The notes beneath the pieces are model-generated. The model saw only the letters and a program-made list of their open reading frames with translations. It was not told the DNA's origin and did no database searches. DNA of 64,000 nt from Nannochloropsis oceanica (Eukaryota > Sar > Eustigmatophyceae > Eustigmatales > Monodopsidaceae), in NCBI GenBank assembly GCA_004519485.1, contig CP038134.1, positions 124,001 through 188,000 of the forward strand, written 5' to 3'. The position numbers and the translations under genes were made by a program. Positions 10,557 through 26,354 of the stretch are shown here, piece after piece. Each line of letters begins with the position of its first letter. Positions within the stretch are counted from its first letter, which is position 1.

Positions 10557-12054
10557 TTACCCCTTTCCCCCCTCCCTCCTCCCCCTCCTCCCCCCCCTCC
10601 TCTTCGTCGTCCTCCAAACCCTCCTCCATCCCCTGTCGTACTCATCTCCAATTCTGTGTAAGCCCCCCTCTTTCCTCTCCTTCCCCCATCCTCCCACTCC
10701 TCCTCCCACTCCTCCTCCTCCTCCTCCTCCTCCTCCTCCCCCTCCCTCCCTCCCTCCCCCCATCACCAACCACACAACGCCCACCCCCAGAAAGGCCACC
10801 ACAAATACAAAAGTCAACAATGTCGCCGACCACATGAGCACCTCATGCCCCTCCATCACCCCCTTCTCCCCTCCCTCCCTCACCTCATCATACGCCTTCC
10901 CCAGCCACCCTTCCCTCCCTCCCTCCCACCAAAAACCTGGTCCAATCAACGAAAACCAACACCCAACCCACGCCATCGCCACAGCCCCTGCCAACCGTAG
11001 TCCCTCCCTTCCCCCCCTCATCACCACCCTCTCCACCACCAGCACTGTGGCTGCCAGAGACAGCAAGGGGAACATCATGGCGTGCATCTGGGTGATCAAC
11101 GCCCCCCCGTGAAAATGACTCACCATTTCCCATCCGACGCACCCCAGCATTCCCCCCTCCCACACCCCCAGCAGACTCATGGGCCACAACCTCCTCTCCC
11201 CCTTCCTCCCTCCCGCCCTCCCTCCCACCAAGCACATCCACGCCACGAGGCCATCCATGAAAATCAACAGGTAGATCGAAAAATGTTGCAAGTTCCCTGC
11301 ATGCCAGGCCTTGTGCGTGATTCCTTCCCCCATTGCCAGGAGCGGGCCGGCTATCAAGCTGCTGTACGCGCGGAGTCGACCGAGGGTCCGTGGAGAAAAG
11401 CGCTTTGGGGGAAGGGAGGGAAGAGAGGGAGGGAGGGAAGGTGAGATGGTGGCCATGATGGCAGGGGGCGGTGACCGTGGGTGCATTGAACGTACCTTGG
11501 GTTGACGTAGGGAGATGGCCTCGAGGATCAGGAGGAAGGATCGAAAGAGGAGGTAGGCACCGGGGAGAATGTGCCCCCATAGGCAGTGGTAGCAGGCGGG
11601 GGGCGGGCTGGCTGGGTCCACGCCATGCTGCTGGAAGGGGTAGGGAGGGGGAGGGGGGAGGGAGGGGAAGGCACGGAGAGCAAGAATGAGAAAGTGGTCG
11701 GCTACTTGTCGTTGCGGGTGCGAGGTTGCGGACAGGAGTTGGGGAAGAGGGGGCAGGGAGCGACCTGTTGGGATAGGGAGCGGGACATATGGCATGAACG
11801 CGAGAGCCGGCCTCGACCGATCCTTCTCGACCCGGATTTGCCAAGCCCATCGACCCAGTCAAAGCGCACGCATACGCACACACATAGCTTGTTTCAGACC
11901 AGTCCTCGATGCTATCGGTGTGCCTTGGAATGGCGCCTTAGGGATCTAAGGGCTCCCCATATGGCCTCCGTCCCTCCTCCCCTTCTCCACCCCGAAGCCT
12001 CTCCCTTGTGCCTCCTCCTGATTTACGTACCATGTGCATACTCAGGCTCTCCAT
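10557..12054 (-). CDS. TMEM45/DUF716-like multi-pass membrane protein
   Basis: Proposed exons read leftward: 12054-12031, 11630-11496, 11402-10557, giving 334 residues in frame. Donors are GTACGT in both introns. The second exon carries WGHILPGAYLLFRSFLLILE, which matches the GHxLPG opening of the TMEM45 family. The third has the spaced His residues typical of it (EGITHKAWHAGNLQHFSIYL; GALITQMHAMMFPLL) and about six hydrophobic helices, ending in a Gly-rich and basic tail. The family's function is poorly known; plant members are linked to defence and animal ones to membrane physiology. The eight-residue first exon is inferred only from its ATG, strong donor and frame. GGGA-derived GGRE and GGG runs interrupt the loops. 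Confidence 0.6.
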
Positions 12055-12539
12055 ATGACCCTGGACGGGATCCAGAGCCCGCAGCATCCCCGCACGGCTT
12101 TGTTTGTTTCCTTGCCTGCGCTGTGGATGGTATGTCTATGGGCGCTTAGGAAAAAAGGACACGTCATAATTTTGGAAAAGCGAGCTGCTACCAGCGGTTG
12201 GCTTCTCAATGATTGTTTTATCATTCCTGATGGTCGGTCGCTTTTACTTTCAATGCTCAAGGCCCTCCGTGCTCCCACATGCTATCCGCAAACGTGGCAA
12301 TACGATGCCAAAACAAAATTAATTTGTGGCATCCTTTCAAACAACGCACCCATCTAATTTTGATTACACTCATATTCGTTCCACACATTCACAGGACGGA
12401 ACAACCACCATGACCTCCTCCTCATAACCATAATCGGAGATCCAGGGGCCATAGGGGCATTAGCGCAGCTACCGATACTACACTGTGACCCTACGACAAT
12501 CACAAGCAGTAGTAGCGCCACCGCATCACGAAACCGGAC
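12055..12539. promoter_or_regulatory. Divergent spacer between TMEM45-like and coiled-coil genes
   Basis: About 480 bases without a supported gene. Both neighbours read outward, so it probably holds their promoters. Base composition is more mixed than in the neighbouring genes. No motif recognised. Confidence 0.35.
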
Positions 12540-14668
12540 ATGAAGCCACCTGTTTCAATCCAGGCGGAGCGTGACAGGAATCGAGGTATCACGGGCCATG
12601 TACGTTCAAACCCGAAGGGGCATAGCATACTATGAAAGCCATACAACGACCCGAAGGCCCTCAAGCCTACTCTCATTCTCTCTCCCTAACCCGACATCTC
12701 CCCTTCTTTGCTCATTCGACCCCCACCCCTATCTCCTCCTTTCCCTCACTCCCCCTGCCCATACCTCCCCCCTCTCTACTGCCTCAGACGGACATCACCT
12801 CCTCCGTGACCGCCCTCCGGGGGAGCATGCAACGCCAATTCACTGACTCCAGCAAAGCTCTCCAAGCCTCCATCCAACAAAAACGCGAGCACATGCGCCA
12901 CGAAATCGCCGCCCTTCGCCTCACCAGCGGCCCTTCTTCCAAAGTTTCCCCCTTCCCCTCTTCGTCCTCCCTCCCTCCCTCCTCCCCTTCGTCCTCCCTC
13001 CCTCCCTCCTCCCCTTCGTCCTCCCTCCCTCCCTCCTCCCCTTCCTCCTCCCCCGTCCTTCCTCCTAGCATCAGCGCCAGTCCAGTCGTTCTAGAGATTC
13101 AACGTAGTCGTGGTCCACATCAATCTGTAGCTGCCATGAGAGACCAATGGCAGGGCTCTTCGCAAAAGATCGAAACCCGGGCAGAGGCCCTCTCACGTTC
13201 GATAGGGGAGGAAGAAAAGTATCGGCGCGCCTGCACTCGAGCAAAAGAATTGTTGTCCCATCCCCATCTAGAAGCAGCATCTCTTCACCTCTGCCACCGA
13301 GGAGAGCATGCATTTTCCTCCCTTCCCACCTCCTCGTCGTTCCAGGGAGAGAGCCACGAGGAGTTCCTGACGCGCTTTCGTTCCCCTTCCTTGACGTCCA
13401 CCAAGGAAAAAGAGTTGTTGATTCAGGCGTGGGCGAGGGACAAGAAACAGCTGCAGCAGCAAGGAGGAGGAGAAGGGATGCAGGCATGGAGGGAGTGGAG
13501 GGTGGAGGAGGGCAAGATATTTTTAAGCGAGGTGTTAGGGGTTGGGGTAGGAGGAGAGGAGGAGGAGGAAGGGGAGGGATGGTTGGCGATATTGGAAAGG
13601 GCCGTAATGGCTGTGGAGGAGGAAGGAGCGAGGGAGGGAGGGGAGGAAGGAGGGAGTGAGGGAGTGGAGGAAGGAGGGCATGGGCGGGAGGGGAAAGTGA
13701 TGGTGCCGCCCAAGCGTTTGTTTGAAGACGAAGGAGAGGGGGAAGAGGAGGAGGTGGAGGAAAAGGAGGTAGTGATAGTAGAGAAAGAGGAAGGAGGGAG
13801 GGCGGCGGAAATAACTGAGGAAAAGGTGCAGGAGGGGGAGGAAGAAAGTGAGAAAGGACGGGAGGAAAGGGATAGGAAGGAGGAAGCTCTTCCCTCGATC
13901 GACGCGGCATCTGATGAGGGGGAGATTGCAATGAGGAAAATGAGCAAGCAGATGACAATGAACAGAGAAAGTGATGCAGCTGCTGCTCCTGCCGAGGAAG
14001 GGGGGAAAGGAGAGGAACCGTTGCAGCAGCATTTGCAACCTCACGACGAGGCGGATGGGCTAGCTATCAAGTCAAGTACCCCCCGCCCCCCCCGGCCCTC
14101 CCATTTCTCCACTTTTACCTCCTCCTCCTCCTCATCCTTCTCCTCCTCCTCCTCCTCCTCCTCTCCTTCGTCTTCAAACAAACGCTTGGGCGGCACCATC
14201 ACTTTCCCCTCCCGCCTATGCCCTCCTTCCTCCCATCCCTCCCTCCCTCCTTCCTCCTCCGCGGAAATTCGCCGGCGCCACTTGAAAGAGAAGGGATTTT
14301 GGCTCTCACACAAGCTGCCTGCGTTGCCTTCAACCACCAGTCCCCTCCTTTCTCCTCCTCCTCCTTCTCCTCCTGCCCCTCCCGTGATGGAAACGGTCAG
14401 CAGTTGCGGCGTTCAGGACAGCAGAAGCGAGAAGAAGATGGCTCGGACGCAAAACAAGGCGGATGGGGGAGCAGCAGGAGTGGCAGGGGGATGGAGGGGT
14501 GTGGCAGCTGGCAGCACCCCTACCCACAGGAGGACGAGGAGCAGGAGCAGCAGGAGCACCAGCAGCAGCAGCATTGGTGCAACCGCTGCAAGCAAGGCCA
14601 AGGAGACAGGAAAGGTGTGTGTGTCGACGGCAGGCGCGAAGAAGAATGTAAAAGAGATGTGGAGGTAA
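12540..14668 (+). CDS. Acidic coiled-coil protein of unknown function
   Basis: I do not recognise this gene. The proposed structure is a 20-codon exon 12540-12599 (donor GTACGT) and a main exon 12788-14668 (acceptor CTGCCTCAG), together 646 residues. The frame also runs open upstream to an ATG at 12632, but that stretch is pyrimidine-rich like an intron. The protein begins with a likely helical section (TDITSSVTALRGSMQRQ to KREHMRHEIAALRL), then Ser/Pro repeats, a second helical section (residues about 130-320, e.g. ETRAEALSRSIGEEEKYRRA), long Glu runs and a basic Ser/Arg tail. Three direct copies of a TCCTCCCTCCCTCCTCCCCTTCG-like unit lie near 12964-13030. An exact-looking inverted repeat sits in the exon. 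The last codons before TAA read as a good splice donor (GTAAGAG), so a further exon is possible. Confidence 0.5.
12958..13045 (+). repeat. Tandem Ser/Pro-coding repeat
   Basis: About three tandem copies of a 27-base unit code for SSSLPPSSP-type repeats in the unknown coiled-coil protein. Confidence 0.8.
13667..14232. repeat. 72-bp inverted repeat inside an exon
   Basis: Positions 13667-13738 match the reverse complement of 14161-14232 with one mismatch in 72 by hand count. The arms are 422 bases apart, in the same exon. The left arm codes for MVPPKRLFEDEGE; the right arm, read from the other strand, gives SSSNKRLGGTITFPSR. See findings. Confidence 0.9.
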
Positions 14669-15506
14669 GAGTGCTTTTGCTTTACACACACGTATAATCG
14701 AGAGAGCGAGAGGGCCAGAGTGAGAGAGTGAAAAGTAGAAAGAGGGAGGGAAGGAGGGAAAGAGGACCTCTGGCAATAGATGGGGGAGCATGGTTAGGGG
14801 AACCTCGGAGGTTACTCGGGCGTGGACAGCAGAGAAATGGCCAAAGGATATTAAAATAGCGATGAACATCACACAACATTTATGCAAAAAGACGAAGGAG
14901 AAATTCGCAGGGGAGATTGGGAGAGAGAACCAGCGAGCTCGAGACAGACCTACACTAGTCAGAATCCGTGGACGAGAAACAGCAAAATGAAAGAGAGAGA
15001 AAAGAGAGGGCCAGTGTAGTGAGTACAAGCACAAGCACCTACAGGCCCATATGAACAGCGGCAGGGACAAGCATAGATACACTAGTGTGGAAAAAATAAA
15101 ATAATGATTTTAACAAAGAATAGGTAGAATTGCAGGTAGGACATAGCAACAAAGAATAAAGGAGACAAGAGAGGGGAACGCCTGCCATTCGCGATGCGCA
15201 CCGTCCCTCACAACGGAAGCAACGATTATCTACCATTAATAAGTCGGACGGACAGACGCCGTGGACATCAACGACAGCAGGCAGACGAGAGGACGTGGAG
15301 GTAGCCCAAAAATCGTTCATTTCCTTTCCTTTTCATTTCACCAGATCTTCTTTTCTTTTCTGTCTGTCTGTCTTGCTTTTCCGATTCTTCTTCCCGACGC
15401 CCCATCCCCCTTTCCTCCGTCACCCCCCGTCGACTCCACATCATTTCTTCCCTCGCTCCCTCCCTCGCTCCCTCCTTCCTTCCCCCGCCCCCCCCTTCCT
15501 CTTCTA
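14669..15506. other. Convergent intergenic spacer
   Basis: Between the 3' ends of the coiled-coil and proteasome genes. A purine-rich stretch (about 14695-15120) is followed by pyrimidine tracts up to 15500. If the donor at 14665 is used, a further exon of the upstream gene could lie here; I see no clear candidate. Confidence 0.5.
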
Positions 15507-17370
15507 CTAATTGGCCTCGTCGAGGTAGTCTCTGACCTGGGCGGGCGTAAGGATGGTAAACTTCCGGTCGGCGCCTATGATGCCGATCTCAATGTTGTGC
15601 TCGTTCATTTCCCTGTGGAGGGAGGGAGGGAGGGAGGGAGGGAGGGAGGAAGGAAGTTATGGACATGCATCCGATTGTCTGGTAATTGCTGCGACTGACT
15701 GTCAGCATCGTTGCCTTCAACAACCACCGGCGCAGCGCGAGGGAGGTTGAAAAGGGAATAAAAAAGAGGGAGAGAGGAAAGAAGAAGTAAAAAGGAAAGC
15801 CACGCACATGCAGCAAGGCATGTACACACAGGAGAAGGCAGACAGGGAGGAACGTACCCTTCGAAGCCTTCGCGCAACGTGAGCAGGGCCGTGTGGACCG
15901 CGTCGTCCAGCTCCATCTCCTCGTTGTAGCGTTTTTCTAGAAAGTTCTTGGCGTTCACATGGTTTTTCCCGATAGCCGTGGCCTTCCACCCGAAGTAGGC
16001 GCCTGAAGGGTCCACCTAGAGAGAGGGAGAGAGGGAGGGAGGGAGGGAAGGAGGGGTTTAATCATCCGTCCACTTGTATCAAAGACGCTCGCTGTGCATG
16101 AACAAACCGGGGAGGGAGGGAGAAAGGCAGGGAGGGAAAGAGGGGTCTGAACGACTCTGATTGGTATGCTGTCAAAGACGCTCACTAAATCTCGCAAATG
16201 CCACCTGATTCTTCTTCACGGTCCCTCCCTCCCTCTCCCTCCCTCCGTACCTGGAAGAGCTGGGGTCCGTTGTCATCATAGCCGGCTACTAGCAAGGACA
16301 AGCCGAAGGGACGCACACCACCAGACTGCGTAAATTCCTGTGCGGCGGTGAGGGAAGGAGAGAGAGAGGGAGCGATGAGGAAGACAAGAAAAGGAATGAG
16401 CGGGTGGAGGGAGCGGATGGAGGGAGGGAGGGCGAGAGGGACGGCGGGAGGGAGGGTACCTGCATGACGCCCGCGGTATCTCGAACGAGCTGACCGACAG
16501 GTTGTTGCTCCCGGTACTGGAGGTAGTAGGACTGAGCGCGCTGGGGGGACGGATGGAGGGAGGGAATGAGGAGGGAGTGTGTGAGTGAGGGAATGAAAAA
16601 TTAATTGCGTGAGACAGCTTAGGGGCTTCAATAGCACCACCACGGTGACACCCAGCGACCAGCCGCGCCACCAACACATACAACAACCGAAGGTACGATG
16701 AAAAAATATCTCAATAACGGCTCGATGATTACATGCATCCAGTCAGACACCCTCCCTCCCTCCCTCCCTCCATACCTTGCGGCTTTTGCGGACAAGCACC
16801 CGGTAGTCAGGCCCCAAGCCCGAGAATACAAAGCCCGTGGAGGGATTTATGAGCTCAACTTTTTGCACATAGGACTCATCGATGAGGACGGAGGGAAGCT
16901 TCTTCTCGGTGGCGATGACCACACCGTTCGTAGCTACATGGGGAGGGGAAGGGAGGGAAGGAAAAACCTTGACTTGACTGGTGCCTGCGCCGGCAGAAAA
17001 AGAGATACAGCTTCTATACAAACACAGTCTTAGCCTCAGTCATGTAGGCATGCAATAAATTTGATTTCATGAGCGTCAAGGGAAAGTAGGGTGCCAGGGA
17101 AGCAAGCATATGGAGTATGACGATGACTGTCTACCCTATGCGTATGCTCTTCCTGATTGAATCGCGCCCACCCGCCACACAGTACATACAGACCCTACTT
17201 CACTGTCTTTCTGAGTCCAAATATTCAATGTCCATATCGTAAAACGTACCACGGATGCCCAAGGACGTTTTGCCTTGCTGCGCCGCGCTGAGGGCGTACT
17301 CAATTTGGAGAAGCTTGCCCGTGCGGGAGAATGTAGTAAGGGAAAAACTATAGGCGGAGTCCCCCGACAT
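15507..17370 (-). CDS. PSMA2: 20S proteasome subunit alpha-2
   Basis: Six exons read leftward: 17370-17250, 16933-16776, 16540-16460, 16337-16251, 16015-15858, 15612-15507, in frame to 236 residues (human 234). The protein follows PSMA2 along its whole length: [21 protein letters not shown] (the proteasome alpha N-terminal signature), [76 protein letters not shown]. Alpha subunits form the outer rings and gate of the core particle and are not proteolytic. The start ATG at 17370 (MSGDSAYSF) matches the family's usual start; an in-frame ATG at 17424 would add 18 residues. The gene is divergent from the FtsH-like gene. Confidence 0.95.
15613..15651 (-). repeat. (TCCC)n tract before the last acceptor of PSMA2
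   Basis: About eight units, TCCC on the sense strand, directly before the CCACAG acceptor. It serves as an extended polypyrimidine tract. Confidence 0.85.
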
Positions 17371-17886
17371 GGCTTTGACTGTGGGTGCGGCGGGTGCGGA
17401 TGCGGCATAAGTTGGTGTGTACATTTAAAGTGCGAGAGGGGGCACGAGACGGAATAAGCCTCGCAGGCAGCAAGCACCTCGACGAAGAAGTTCGTTGCCC
17501 CTGTTCGTGCCCTTCGGGCGATGCTGCTGATGACTTACTTGCTCATGGTCGGTCCACAGGAGCCACGGCGATACACAAGACCAACAAGTCCGCTGCAACA
17601 CCAAGCTCGTTGTGGAAGGCACGCATCTCGAAGCAGGCACGCACTTTTCCTTTTTCTGCGTCGACAACTGGTAGTTTCTCAATAACAGTTGGGCAACACA
17701 TTGACGCTACCGTGTCCTTCCTCTATCCACACACTGCTCGTGTCACGTCCTGACCTCATCGCACCCTGCGCCTCACTCAACCCTTACTCTTTCTCGTATC
17801 TATTGCACTCCCTAAACCCTCACACAACGTAACACAACACAACAAACAAAGGGGACGCTTTTACGCATCGTCTCCTAATCACACGC
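17371..17886. promoter_or_regulatory. Divergent spacer between PSMA2 and FtsH-like genes
   Basis: About 500 bases, with outward-reading genes on both sides and no supported gene. Likely promoters of both; no motif recognised. Confidence 0.4.
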
Positions 17887-20497
17887 ATGTGGAGCAGCAG
17901 CAGGATGCCACGGAGGAGACCAACGCTACCGTCAAGAGGAAAAGCCGGCTCCCTTTCCTCCCTCACTCTCCTCGTCCTCCCCCTCGTCCTAATCTGCGTG
18001 CTGATTGTCGTCACGCAAGCCTTCGTCCCATCGCAATGCCTCCCCAGCCCTCTCCCTCTCCTTGCCCGCCGCACCGTTACTGCCACTACCACCAGCAGTG
18101 CTATCTGTCCCTTGTTCGGTAGCCTCTCTCCCTCGCCCACTCCGTCCTCCTACTCCTCCTCCTCCTCCTTCTCCTCCTCTCCCTCCTCCCGTACAAACGA
18201 AAGAAGACGACACTCCCTTTCCTCCTGTAGCCTCTCCCCCACCCAATGCACCCGCCTTACCGCCACGGTCACGGGCGACGACGACAGCGGGAGTGGCAGC
18301 AGCAGTAGCAGCGGAAGCAGCAACAAGAAGGGCCTGCGAAGCGCCAACAGCAACAACAACCAACGTCGCCCCCAGGTTTTTATCAAGAAGCTGCAGGCGA
18401 TCGTTGGACGCTTCCGAATGTTTATCCGCAGTAAACTCATGCTGAAGGTGAACGGCCGGCCCATTTTAAAGATCACGGGTTGGCATGCATCGTTCGCCAT
18501 GGTCCTGGCCTTCGTCCTTCTCTCCTCCGTCTTTGGGGGGGCAGCGGGAGGGGGCGCGAAAAAAGCGCCGGTGGAAATTCCGTACTCTGATTTCATGAAG
18601 CTGGTGAAAGACCATGGACCAGAGGTGGTGAGCAGGCTCAGAATTGCCCCGGACAGGTTCGATTTCTTGGTCAATGGTGTGTCCTCGTTCACCAGGCCGG
18701 TGAAGGCCCATCCGGCGTTGTTGTTCTTCTTGGATAAGTACAACATTCCTTTCTATGCCGGGGCTGCGAGCAGTAAGAGTTTGGTGGTGTTTTTGATGTT
18801 GAATCTGCTGCCGTTTGCGTGGATCTTTTTGAGCATGGGCATGGGGAGGCGGATGTACGGGGACATGACGGGGACCGTAGGAAAGGATGCGGAAGGGAGT
18901 AACATTGACAGGAGCCTCACGTTCGATGACGTGGCCGGGATCGATAGGGCCAAGAGGGAGGTGCAAGAGCTTGTCGACATGTTGAAAAGCCCGCAGAAGT
19001 ATGGCAAGCTGGGTGCTCGGTTGCCGAAGGGGATTCTCTTGGCGGGCCCGCCGGGGACGGGCAAGACGCTGTTGGCCCGGGCTCTGGCAAGTGAGGCCGG
19101 GGTCCCATTTATCTACTCGGCAGGGTCGGAGTTCGTGGAGATGTTCGTGGGAAGGTAAGAAGCGTTTGGCTGATGGGGGGTTGGGGGGGATGAGGTTTGT
19201 GTCTTCCATAGTCTATTGGTCCACTTGACTGTGTCTCTGTGTGTGTGTGTGTGTGAGGGCGTTTATCCCTCCTTCCTCTACAAAGAATGCAATTGCTTTA
19301 TAATATATTATTTGATTTGGATATATCTTGCCCCTGATTAGAACAACATATGTAGAATCTAACTCGTCTGAACGTGCCACAACTGCACGGTGTAGACCAA
19401 CCTGATATACCACACACCCATTGACTGAGGCAATTCCATCCAAACCAAACAAATCTTGTTCTTTTTATCTTTCTTTTTTTCGTTCCCTTTTTTAAACTTC
19501 GTTGTATATCTTACATGCTCACCTTATCCCTCCCTTTAAACCTCCTTTTCCCTTTACCCGAAACACCATCATTACAGAGGCGCCGCGCGAATCCGCGCCC
19601 TATTCCAACGCGCACGAAAACAAGCTCCCTGCATCATCTTCCTCGACGAGCTCGACACGTTGGGCAAGCAACGGTCCTTGCGGTTGGGGGGCAGTAACGA
19701 CGAGGTGGAGCAGACGTTGAACCAGCTGTTGGCGTGCATGGACGGGTTGGACAGCAATAAGAGCGGGGTGATTGTGATTGCGGCCACCAACCGATATGAG
19801 ATTTTGGACGACGCGCTGACAAGGTAAGGAAACTTGGAAGGGAGTGTGAAGAGGAAGGGGAAGAAACAATGGCCTCTTGTATCAATATGTTTGTAGAGGA
19901 AGAGCGCAGGGCACGCAGATTTTTACGTCTCTGACTCCTCTATGGACGGAATATCTCGTCATCCACAGACCTGGTCGCTTGGATCGGATCGTTCGGGTGG
20001 AGCTGCCTGACCGCAGCGGCCGGGAGGATATTTTGAGGGTGCATACACGCAAGACCCCCCTAGGGAGCGATGTGGATCTCGCGAAGACGGCCCAATTGAC
20101 GCCGGGGATGAGTGGCGCGGACTTGGCAGGGCTGGTGAACGAGGCGGCCATACGGGCAGTGAGACGCAGTAGCTCTATGGTGACACAGATTGACTTCGAT
20201 TTGGCCGTCAAAGACTTCTTTAGAAGCCGAGGTAAGTTCAAGATATTAGAAATGGAGTAGTGTACGTTGATTTGCTCCAATTTGTTTCTTTACACCATTA
20301 ACTCGCAATTACAAGTTTCCCTTGAACTTGTTCCGTTGGTGTTGGCAAAAAAAATGGTTCACTCATCCTTCCTGTACCCCCCCCCCCCTCACACTCCCCC
20401 CCCATCCTTTTATTTTCCCTCCTGTCCTCTAATTTGTTGAACAGGCACGGAAGCGGAAAAGAGCTGGAAACGTCTGGTCGGTAACGTGATGGGTTGA
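17887..20497 (+). CDS. FtsH-like AAA protein lacking the M41 protease domain, plastid-type presequence
   Basis: Four exons, 17887-19154, 19578-19823, 19969-20231 and 20445-20497, give 609 residues in frame. The N-terminus has a hydrophobic signal-like helix ending in VTQAF, the heterokont plastid motif, then a Ser/Thr/Arg-rich stretch. Two further hydrophobic segments (about 203 and 299) flank a soluble region that begins [10 protein letters not shown], as in FtsH. The AAA module has Walker A GPPGTGKT (about 388), pore loop EFVEMFVG, Walker B IIFLDELD, the [15 protein letters not shown] stretch, [12 protein letters not shown] and arginine-finger region RPGRLDR, then the AAA lid ([20 protein letters not shown]). 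It stops right after the lid ([10 protein letters not shown]). The zinc protease domain with HEAGH is absent, not just mutated. An unfoldase or assembly role in the plastid membrane is inferred, like catalytically dead FtsHi proteins. Confidence 0.85.
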
Positions 20498-21455
20498 GCG
20501 TTTCAAAACTTTGGAATAAATGAAAAGAAAGAGAGGTGGAGGAAAAGTTGGATGGTTAGAGGAATGAAATATTTTAATGTGCAGTACATAACTTTTGTGT
20601 AGAAAAACACGACATTCTAGCATGAGCAATAGTAGGAGCAGCAGAAGCAGGAGCAGTAGGATCAGGATCAGGATCAGGATCAGGATCAGGATCAGGATCA
20701 GGATCAGGAGCAGAGGAGCAGGAGCAGGAGCAGGAGCAGTAAGGAAGGATTCCAAAGATATGGGTTCAAATAAAAATAGTTGAAGAAAAAAGCGGCGGTC
20801 AAAGTGGCATGTAGGCAAGAGGAGGAATGATGAATGGAAATTTGCCAGCCACGCACCAACCAACCGTTCCCTATGTGTTGTAGAAGTCACGCCAAAAAAA
20901 GAAGATGGGAAGGAAATAAAAAAAAAAACAGCCTAAAGAAGAAAAGAAAAGCGATGGGAGAGCAAAACAAATCAATCAGGGACAGGACCCGCTCCAGCTC
21001 TTTCCTTGTTATTAATGTAGTCGTTTCTTCCTTGGTACTTCTTTGGAAGAATAAGTGCTGCTGCTGCTGCTGCTATTCATATTTGTGACCGAGCTTCATT
21101 ATGCATGACTCAGAAGGGCATGCATCAAATACAAACAACACGCTAGAGATGTACCTATCAGAAATGTCGGGCCCTTCCGCCGTTCCCTCCCTCCCTCCGT
21201 CGGCTGGGGTCCATCCCCTGTCAGCGGGCCTGCCGTTTTGTCACATGTCTACGTCATTAGATTTACGATTATTTCCTTTTTTTTATATTCAAAAATTTAT
21301 TTTTTTACCTGCTTGAAAGCCTCAATTGTCTTATTCTCCCTCCCTCCCTCCCTCCCTCCCTCCCTTCCGTACACCTGCCCTTATCGACGTCCCGGCCTAC
21401 CCCTAATCTCTTTTCTCTGACCGGGAGAGACAAGGAGGAAGACAAGAAAGGAGGG
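20498..21455. other. Convergent intergenic spacer with microsatellites
   Basis: Between the stops of the FtsH-like and kinase genes. Contains a GGATCA microsatellite, AG-rich sequence, a short CTG run near 21058-21073 and a (TCCC)n tract near 21338-21365. No gene supported. Confidence 0.6.
20659..20709 (+). repeat. (GGATCA)8 microsatellite
   Basis: Eight head-to-tail GGATCA units, flanked by GGAGCA/GCAGGA variants on both sides, in the 3' region of the FtsH-like gene. Confidence 0.95.
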
Positions 21456-25453
<3,998 letters not shown>

Positions 25454-26354
25454 GCTTCTCCCTCCCGTCTTCTGTCCATCCTTCTATCCCCACGCGTCCA
25501 CGTACCTGCAATTCTTCCATCTTTCTTTCTCGATGTGCTTACTCTTTAAATTATACGAATATGTGTGCACCTGTCCGTGTGGATGGTCATGGCGAATCGA
25601 GATGTATTATTAGAACAATTCTTGTAATAACACGTGTGGTTTAGAAGGAAAAGGCTATCGGACAACCATATTACTTCGATATTTCACAGCTTCCAGTAAC
25701 AATCCGCTCGCTCATATACACACTCGTTATCTAGCGCATGCCATGCGCGCGTAAAGTAGGGAAGTTTGGCGTGGTCGGTAGAGTTTACTTTCCTCCTTAC
25801 CTTCAGAACCAGGGCATTAAAATTTGCACTTCACTCCCTCCCTCCGAGCTTCGCACTCACCTTTTTTGTGATGAGCTGCCTTCTCCGCGGTACAATACAG
25901 CCCCACTCCCCCGCGGGATGACTGTGCATGTGTATGTGGAGAGTCGGGCGTTGGAAGCGAAGAATTGTACGGGTGTGTGTCCTGGAGAGTGTGAAAGCTC
26001 GCCCAGCAGCACTACCAAGTCGTTATCCGAGAGTCCGACTCGGAGTCTCAATCAGAAAAGGTGTCGTCAAAAGGCAAAACCAGGCTTCCCAACCTACGTC
26101 TTATCACTCAAGCCCAAGCCCATGCGTAAGCTTCAAAGGAAAAGGCGCTCGGGGTTCTTGGAAATAACCTGCCGCTTTCGCACGACCAAAGCGAGGACGA
26201 CGGGAACGGAACGGAGGAGGCTCCGAGGAAGGGGACATGGCAAGAAGGCAACAGAGTGCTGATTATTCTCGACGCGAAAAGCAACGACAACAACTACAAC
26301 AACAACAACAAGCACAGGCATAATATATCCAGAACAAGTACACGGCCTGGAGGG
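25454..26354. promoter_or_regulatory. Divergent spacer between GRK-type kinase and BUD23
   Basis: About 900 bases between outward-reading genes. A 174-codon open frame (25738-26262, +) lies here but has no recognisable domain and is just as well explained as leader sequence. Likely promoters of both genes. Confidence 0.4.

Noticed and set aside
12034-12357. 107-codon plus-strand frame
   Set aside because: Overlaps the first exon of the TMEM45-like gene on the other strand and has no domain-like pattern.
12632-12787. In-frame upstream extension of the coiled-coil gene
   Set aside because: Pyrimidine-rich and ending in a good acceptor (CTGCCTCAG); it looks like intron. A short exon at 12540-12599 joins in frame instead.
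25738-26262. 174-codon plus-strand frame between the kinase and BUD23
   Set aside because: No recognisable domain or splice link to BUD23; it lies in a divergent spacer and is probably chance or leader sequence.
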